Part shown: in pieces, positions 59,218-64,000 of the stretch
Position numbering within the stretch: the first letter of the stretch is position 1
How the letters are laid out: each line of letters opens with the position of its first letter
Assembly (NCBI GenBank): GCA_030062745.1
Contig: CP099841.1
Span: 8,429,001-8,493,000 of the forward strand
Origin: Capitulum mitella
Lineage: Eukaryota > Arthropoda > Thecostraca > Pollicipedomorpha > Pollicipedidae
Direction of reading: 5' to 3'
DNA: 64,000 bases
Notes under the pieces: generated by a model
The model's database searches: none
What the model was told of the DNA's origin: nothing
The model's input: only the letters and a program-made list of their open reading frames with translations
Translations under genes and position numbers: made by a program

Positions 59218-62200
59218 CTCCTGCATATCACGCCCTTGGGGTGATATCCGGGGATCTAAGGGATCTCGTCGTTCGAAGCGTGCCCATGTCACCACTGATG
59301 ACCCGTCCTTCTTAATCCCAGTACCCCCGGTCCTGTTACCGACTGGCCCGCCGACTCGGCTTCCAGAGCACGGCCGACTCACCGGTGACCGCCCGCAGCG
59401 CCGCCTCCAAGCTGGCCGTCAGCTCGTCCCGGGACAACATGTTGATCAGCTTAATGCTGTGGTTGTACTCCTCCCTGTCGCCCAGCGGGTGCAGCAAGGC
59501 CGTGTTGTACAGCTCACGGAACTGGGCACACAGACAGGCGACAGGCGGATCATATATCGCGGCAGCCATCGACCCCCAGAACTTCCCATGCCGCTTAATT
59601 AAAGGCTCAACAAGGACACGCCGCGGCGTCCAATATAACCGCCCTTGAGGCCGCCTGGCGCTCGGAAGAGACGCAAGAATAACTCGCTGCTGGTACTTTG
59701 GTAGCGATAGCATATCGACCAGTGCAGTTTTGGCCTTCGGACAACTGCAGCCAACGCGACGAACAATCGCATCCTTCCCTTGCGAGAGTCCAACATCATC
59801 AAAAACACCGGCCAGGCACGACCCCGGTCGCCGCAAACCCGTCACAAGACGCTCCGTGACGGTGGCCGGGGCCGGGCTGACGACAGCGCCAGTGACCTGC
59901 CGCCGGCGGGACGGAGGCGGACGGTCGGCCGGTACCTGTCGCCCGAGCGGCGCTCCCGGCACGCGGCTGGTCAGGGCGAACAGGCAGCGCAGACCCAGCA
60001 CCAGGTCCGCGTGGTGACTGTGCAGCTGCTCCACGGACCGCGTCACCCACTCCTGGGGAAATCACGGATACCGGTCACCCATTCCTGAGGAAATCACTGG
60101 TATCAGTCGCCCACTCCCGAGGAAGTCACGGACACCAGAGTAGCCCACTCCTGGGAAACACACGGGCACCAGAGCCGCCCACTCCTGAGGCAGACACGGG
60201 ACACCAGTCACCCACTCCAGAGGAAATCACGGATACCAGTCACCCACTCCTGAGGAAGTCACGGATACCGGTCACCCACTCCTGCGGCAGACACGGACAC
60301 TAGAGTAACCCACTCCTGAGGAACACAAGGACACCAGAGTCGCCCACTCCTGAGGCAGACACGGACACCAGTCACCAACTCCTGAGGAAGTCACGGATAT
60401 CAGTCACCCACTCCTAAAGCAGACACGGTTAATGCAGACCATTTTGCAAGTAACGGAGGTGACGAGAACACGAGTGGCAAAGAAAAGCAAAGAAAGCTTA
60501 TGAAGATAGCTAAAAGAAATTATACATACACTGGCTTCTCGGTGAAAATAAACCGAGAAACGTGTGCCGGTGGCAATATAGATTTCCGCGTCAAGAATGT
60601 TACGCTACAGCGTCTTAGATGCAGTGACATCACCGCCAAAACTGTCCGCAACAATATGGGCAGCCTGACTGGGGTGTGACGACTTCGACACGCACCAACC
60701 TACGCACCGTCGACAAAACCAACTCGCAACATCACATCCCCCTTCCCCAACGGCGGCCACCGTAGACGTCCAAACGTCCGTGATGCCATCACCCCGCCGC
60801 CGCCGGCCAACCTAACGCCCGGTCCGGCCCCGTCGCCTCTGACCCTGAAGTGCTGCTCCTGCTCGAGGCGCCGGCGCTCTTCGGGCGGCGCCGCCTCCAG
60901 GTGGCTGCGCACGGACGGCGCTGACCGCAGCGCGTCCAGCTGGTCCGTCCCGAGAGAGGACACCGCGGCGCCCACTTCCGCGCGGCTGCAGCACAGCACG
61001 CTGGCCGGCGACCACAGGTAGTGGTACAGCATGCAGAACTGCCGGCAAAAGGTTCAAAGGTGATATCGAAATGACCAAAGATTACAGGTGATGGTACAGC
61101 GCGCAGTACTGCTACTGCCGGCAACAGGTGCAATGTAGATGTCGAAATGGCCGAGGATCACAAGCAGCGGTACGGCGAGCAATACTGTCGGGACAGATTC
61201 AGCGTCGACGACAACATGGCCAGGAATCACAGGTACAGTATGAAGTACTGAGAACGACAGACTCAATGGTAATAGCAAATTGGCGGGGACAACGACCAGT
61301 GTCCACAACACATACAGCATGTAGTACCGCCGACACAGCTTTTAATGGTAATGGCGAAGTGGTCAAGGATCACAGGCAATAACCGCACGTGCAGTTCTGT
61401 GGCAAACAGATTCAAAGGTGACGAAAAACTGACAACAGGTGGAGGACGACTATGCAGCACTGCGAATAGAAGGCTTACAGATAACGACAAATGGTGGCAC
61501 AGCGAGCGACACAAAAGACATCAGTCTTGGAGGTAACAGTGCATAGCAGTACAATAAACAGCGCTAGGACGACATTCAATGATGACAACATAAAACGCTG
61601 CAATATGCAGTTTGCTTACGACAGTCGGCAACAGTGTCAAGTACATTACAGTGATAATAAGTCCACTGCGACCATAAACAATGCCCTACCGCATATTTTG
61701 GAGGTGATGGCAGGTGACATTTACACCGTGCTGAGGATTACGGATTAAACGGCGGACGCGGCTGGAAATGGGTGCCAAACAATGTGTACGAATCTGAGCA
61801 CGGAAGTTCGCACGGAATTCATACGCCACAAACCACCGCAAGACGTTTCACAATAAAAATGTTCAGGAGTACGATGGGGCTGATATCACTGACTGAAACG
61901 TATGCAATGTCTGCTAAAACGTCAAATGTGGCCTATACGACATGCCAGAATTTCGAGAAGCAAGTCATAACGGGCCACAAACGATTTTTCCGGTCCTGAA
62001 TCATTCACAGTCAGCCCATCAAACCATCGACCAGTCATGTGGCATTTTATCCCGTCCTGTACCACTGAGAGCAATGGTCATCAGCACCTGAACCAGCCAG
62101 GCGTTATTCCTTCATATCCTGAACTGCCTGCGTGAGATACGGCTCATGGCCTGCAGGTCATTCCACCAGTTCTGAAGCGGCCACGGGCAGCACCTCATCC

Positions 62201-63630
62201 CTACTGACTCCGGCGCCACACGCGCCGCCGGCTCCACCGACCTTGTACGCCGAGATGAAGTTGTTGACGGAGAAGTCGTGGTAGAGGAAAATGTCCAGCA
62301 GCAGGCGCAGCGCCCGCCCGCCCAGACGGAAAGGCACGGCCGGCGACAGGACCACCTGCACCCGAACGCCCCGGAATGACGTCAGTCCACCGCAAAGCGG
62401 GCACGCACCAGGCTCGGCATGCACCGCGCACTGGGAGGCTGACACGCGCTGTCGCAGCGGGTCAGAACCAGGCGCGAGCCGCTCTTGAGCCAGCAGCGGA
62501 CCCACATGACCTGCACAATAACGCCCGACTCTGATCTCACGCCACATGGATGCACATCTTTACTGCAATAATCAGTTCATGCAACTTTTAGGAAAGCACA
62601 AAGAGAACACGGGTAGGTGGCACCATGCACCGCATGAGAGATGGGTAACGCAACATTTCATAATGTTTTTACAAATACGTTCACGTAAGAAATGACAGCC
62701 GGCACACCTGCGCCGCACTTCGCTGTCGGCTTTCTAAAGAATTAAACTGGCAAAACAAGCAACAGGTTTCGAGCACAGATATCTGAGTATCTAGCAGAAT
62801 TTGAGGCTGCAGGTGCAGCATTAGTGGATCAATATTATCTGCATATCCTGTCAAGGGCTTGGAGTGAGTCAAGTGGCAGACCTCGCATGCCACAGGTCCA
62901 CAGTTATTCCATGAAACCAATATAGGATACGTTGTGTGCAAGACTACGCGATAACAGGAAGATGACTGAAATCACCCGTGCATAAAACACGCCGTGGTCA
63001 AAATCCCAGTCGAATATCTGCTAACGCATACTAGCTGAAACGCGCTCGAGCCCGCCACTGTGACGCTCGTAACCTGTTTGGTATATGCGGGAGGGCAGGC
63101 TGATCATGTATGCGTTACACACCCGGCTAGGATTTCGGCTGATTAGTTGCCCACACCGCCCGTCTGAAAGACTTGTCAGCCTTGGCTATTCACCAGCCTA
63201 ATTTGCGAAATGTGGCAAACCAATGACACATATCGTTTCGTGGTATGCGCTATCGGAGCCAGATGGCGAAATATGAGACAACTGGCGTTCTTTGCCGTCA
63301 TCTGAAGGGGGGAGGGGCAATCGACGCAACTTGCTAACGATATCACATTTATCGCGCCTTATCTTCAGCCCGCATTTCACAACTGACGCGCCTCGTCAAT
63401 GACCAGCGCCTGGCGACTAACGTCCCCTGCCTCGAGCCTCACATCTCACGAGCCCTCACGCGTCACCCACCTTGTCAATGATCTGCGCCAGATAGTGGGT
63501 GGCCAGCTGGGAGTGGAACTTCTCCAGGCTGAGCCGGGCCGACACGTGCTGAGGCAGCAGCCGGTGCACGGCGGACGCGCACGTCGACACGCCGAACACG
63601 AACGAGATGGGCAGCACGCGCCGGTACTGG
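53274..63630 (-). CDS. ORC3: Origin recognition complex subunit 3, C-terminal two thirds (gene span, exons listed separately)
   Basis: ORC3 is a subunit of the six-protein ORC that marks replication origins in the nucleus and helps load MCM2-7; it pairs closely with ORC2. Ten exons on the minus strand join in phase: 63630-63471, 62355-62242, 61038-60844, 60052-59936, 59521-59383, 57784-57618, 56959-56828, 56383-56264, 55743-55592 and 53379-53274, about 466 residues, ending at TGA. Family signatures include [70 protein letters not shown] and the terminal winged-helix end [13 protein letters not shown]. Known animal ORC3 proteins are about 700 residues, so the N-terminal AAA+-like part lies beyond 64,000. 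No in-frame stop or frameshift was found. Confidence 0.96.
53517..54246. mobile_element. MITE with pogo/Tigger-like ends in the last ORC3 intron
   Basis: The ends are inverted: CAGTGGACCCCCGCTGTTCG on the left, and the reverse complement of the right end reads CAGTGGACCCCGCTATTCGC. TA precedes the left end (53515-53516); the right flank is CG, so one TA copy has probably mutated. About 730 bases, no coding, internal 87-bp triplication. Confidence 0.85.
53598..53860. repeat. Three tandem copies of an 87-88 bp unit inside the MITE
   Basis: Copies start at 53598, 53686 and 53773, each with TCACAGG, TCTCC-GCATTTTTAGCG, GGAAGCT and GTGCTCTTATTGCATGTTTC. They differ at a few positions. Confidence 0.92.
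54247..55591 (-). other. Rest of the last ORC3 intron
   Basis: Mostly AT-rich, then GC-rich from about 55,430. No exon is seen. The real donor of the preceding exon is CTGCA|GTATCC at 55592/55591. Confidence 0.6.
55592..55743 (-). CDS. ORC3: ORC3 exon with the [12 protein letters not shown] signature
   Basis: The acceptor CTGTTTCAG is followed by [19 protein letters not shown], then [22 protein letters not shown] and an acidic GADDEDDAL loop. The donor GTATCC is chosen because it leaves CA, which completes CAA with the last exon and keeps ARF next in register. 50 codons plus two bases. This is the best-conserved part of the protein seen here. Confidence 0.95.
56264..56383 (-). CDS. ORC3: ORC3 exon, 40 codons
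   Basis: The acceptor is CGTCGCCAG|GAGGCC and the donor TGCAAG|GTCAGG, phase 0 at both ends. It reads [20 protein letters not shown], then [20 protein letters not shown], matching the family segment where two helices precede the conserved [12 protein letters not shown] block. A poly-C tract lies just inside the downstream intron at about 56231-56239. Confidence 0.92.
56640..56870 (-). repeat. Three-copy repeat carrying an ORC3 exon end and its donor
   Basis: On the minus strand, copy one is the end of the 56959-56828 exon (GCCTTGGTGACTCGGCCGG ... CTGCAC|GTACGTA) plus the first intron bases. Copy two, about 75 bases on, repeats GTGACCCGGCTGGTC ... TTGCAC|GTACGTACTG. Copy three, about 80 further on, has GCCTTGGTGACCCGGCCC ... 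CTGCGCGAAGGTACTG. Two or three donor-like sites are therefore presented. Confidence 0.82.
56828..56959 (-). CDS. ORC3: ORC3 exon, 44 codons
   Basis: The acceptor is GTCTGCGGGCAG|AGCCTG. The chosen donor is CTGCAC|GTACGTA, so the protein reads [35 protein letters not shown], then TRPASWPLH, joining EAVLF in the next exon as expected from the family. A weaker donor at TTG|GTGACT would shorten it by nine codons. Its 3' end is the first unit of a three-copy repeat. Confidence 0.88.
56960..57617 (-). other. ORC3 intron
   Basis: No exon seen. GGAGGTACG and AAGGAGCTACGACT, resembling the donor at 57618/57617, recur near 57,525 and 57,557, a faint echo of the boundary repeats described elsewhere. 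Confidence 0.5.
57618..57784 (-). CDS. ORC3: ORC3 exon: charged helical segment, 55 codons
   Basis: The acceptor TTCACGTGCAG is followed by CC, which completes GCC with the G left by the preceding exon. The donor is AAGGAG|GTACGA. It encodes [19 protein letters not shown], then a Glu/Arg/Gln-rich segment to [12 protein letters not shown], probably a helical insert that is variable in ORC3. The phase fit is exact on both sides. Confidence 0.88.
57785..59382 (-). other. ORC3 intron with CT microsatellite
   Basis: No exon seen. It contains a (CT)n tract at 59166-59221, otherwise unremarkable. Confidence 0.6.
59166..59221. repeat. CT microsatellite
   Basis: An almost pure CT tract of about 56 bases. 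On the minus strand it is GA, so it does not act as a pyrimidine tract for the ORC3 splice sites. Confidence 0.97.
59383..59521 (-). CDS. ORC3: ORC3 exon, 46 codons
   Basis: The acceptor is TGTGTGCCCAG|TTCCGT and the donor ACCG|GTGAGT, leaving one base. It reads [20 protein letters not shown], then [19 protein letters not shown] and AALRAVT, corresponding to the family segment after PLGRQ. Confidence 0.94.
59522..59935 (-). other. ORC3 intron
   Basis: No additional exon. Open minus frames running through it join the two flanking exons only by chance. Confidence 0.6.
59936..60052 (-). CDS. ORC3: ORC3 exon, 39 codons
   Basis: The acceptor is GATTTCCCCAG|GAGTGG and the donor CGACAG|GTACCG, phase 0 at both ends. 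It reads [19 protein letters not shown], then [20 protein letters not shown], a conserved helical segment. Its 5' end is the last unit of a minisatellite that fills the upstream intron edge. Confidence 0.93.
60043..60430 (-). repeat. 32-bp minisatellite copying an ORC3 acceptor
   Basis: About 12 units of about 32 bases. On the minus strand each reads like GTGACTTCCTCAGGAGTGGG, then TGACTGGTATCC. The underlying pattern, pyrimidines then CAG then GAGTGGGTGAC, equals the true acceptor and first codons of the exon at 60052. Variants include CCCAG, CCTCGG and CCTCTGG at the AG. Confidence 0.9.
60844..61038 (-). CDS. ORC3: ORC3 exon, 65 codons
   Basis: The acceptor is TTTTGCCGGCAG|TTCTGC; the donor TTCAGG|GTCAGA is non-optimal but gives phase 0. 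It reads [19 protein letters not shown], then a variable Ser/Glu/Arg-rich stretch ending EQEQHFR. The SPASVLCC motif directly follows the IFLYHDFSV exon in the family. Confidence 0.94.
61039..62241 (-). other. ORC3 intron with faint local repetition
   Basis: Near 61040-61520 short phrases such as AGGTGATGGTACAGC and GGTAATGGCGAA recur degenerately, echoing the 3' edge of the intron. No exon seen. Confidence 0.45.
62242..62355 (-). CDS. ORC3: ORC3 exon with the IFLYHDFSV signature, 38 codons
   Basis: The acceptor is TTCGGGTGCAG|GTGGTC; the donor is TACAAG|GTCGGT. It reads [20 protein letters not shown], then [18 protein letters not shown]. The [12 protein letters not shown] core is diagnostic of ORC3. 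A TGACGTCA octamer lies just upstream at 62377. Confidence 0.96.
62356..63470 (-). other. ORC3 intron, no further feature seen
   Basis: Unique-looking sequence without a conserved frame or obvious repeat. Confidence 0.6.
63471..63630 (-). CDS. ORC3: ORC3 exon with the FVFGVST signature, first exon in the window
   Basis: The acceptor GTTCCGTTCCAG is followed by C and CAG, so a tandem acceptor four bases apart exists (63630 or 63626). It reads [38 protein letters not shown], then [15 protein letters not shown], with donor GACAAG|GTGGGT in phase 0. Upstream exons lie past the window edge; nothing in 63631-64000 looks like the next one. Confidence 0.95.
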
Positions 63631-64000
63631 CTGGAACGGAACAGAGAGTCGGCGACGGTCGGAGCTGTCCCGCCCGGCTCCTTGGGCACCGAGCGGCTCG
63701 ATAGAGGGCAGAGCGCTCCGGAGCGGACGACGAAAAAGTTTCGCTGAAAAACGGCGCGCGGAGGCGGACAATTAGAGTATAACGACAGACGGGTGACTGA
63801 CGCCTCAAGAAACAACGGCCTGACCCAAGAATGGACACCCAGTCTCAACGAGTTGTGCGTTCCAACACATAAACAGACAGACACAACGATGATATAACGA
63901 CACAACAGACACAACGACGATATAACGACGATTTCAAACCACATTCGCAGACAACACGAACAAACATGAACCCTTGAAAAAAGAACGGCCGCATATTCCA

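Noticed and set aside
59336..60046. Single 236-codon minus frame read as one ORC3 exon
   Set aside because: Conserved blocks are at its two ends only. GTACCG donor at 59936 and TGCCCAG acceptor at 59521 remove the unconserved middle and join PLGRQ to FRELY as in the family.

Overview
The window is eukaryotic and almost certainly arthropod nuclear DNA. Genes are split by phase-consistent introns with GT-AG junctions. The main gene has the layout of insect Schnurri, with three extra C-terminal zinc fingers, and the base composition alternates between very GC-rich blocks full of CCGGCCGG and AT-rich spacers. A crustacean such as a barnacle fits this composition, but that is inference.

Two protein genes can be assembled exon by exon, both on the minus strand. 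The first is a schnurri/HIVEP-family transcription factor (about 39.02 kb down to 11.55 kb). It has a 57-base exon holding a probable start codon, an 898-codon exon with a paired C2H2 ZAS-type module followed by an acidic stretch and a conserved family block, an exon with a CtBP-type PIDLS motif, and exons carrying three more C2H2 fingers. The second is the C-terminal two thirds of ORC3, origin recognition complex subunit 3 (63.63 kb down to the stop at 53.27 kb, ten exons). Its N-terminus lies beyond the right edge. The reading phase agrees at every ORC3 junction and at all but one schnurri junction, where two acceptors are possible.

The left 9 kb is a graveyard of DNA transposons. A 2.9 kb pogo-type element (901-3786) carries a broken PHD-finger transposase and sits inside an older interspersed repeat. 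A second, internally deleted pogo-type element (6807-8882) keeps only a PHD-type transposase tail. A 1,200 bp element (4198-5397) has piggyBac-like TTAA ends. Two oppositely oriented arrays of a TACGAGAATTTTGC-like repeat lie on either side of the first and third of these. Another MITE with pogo/Tigger-like ends lies in the last ORC3 intron.

The 26.6-52.5 kb interval (first schnurri intron plus its upstream region) holds GC-rich islands, many TGACGTCA octamers, two unrelated 25-bp minisatellites (one with a 125-bp higher-order repeat), microsatellites and one weak exon candidate. The most unusual signal is that three minisatellites lie exactly on exon-intron borders of the two genes and each unit repeats the border itself, multiplying acceptor-like or donor-like sites. 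No RNA genes, CRISPR arrays or plus-strand host genes could be supported.
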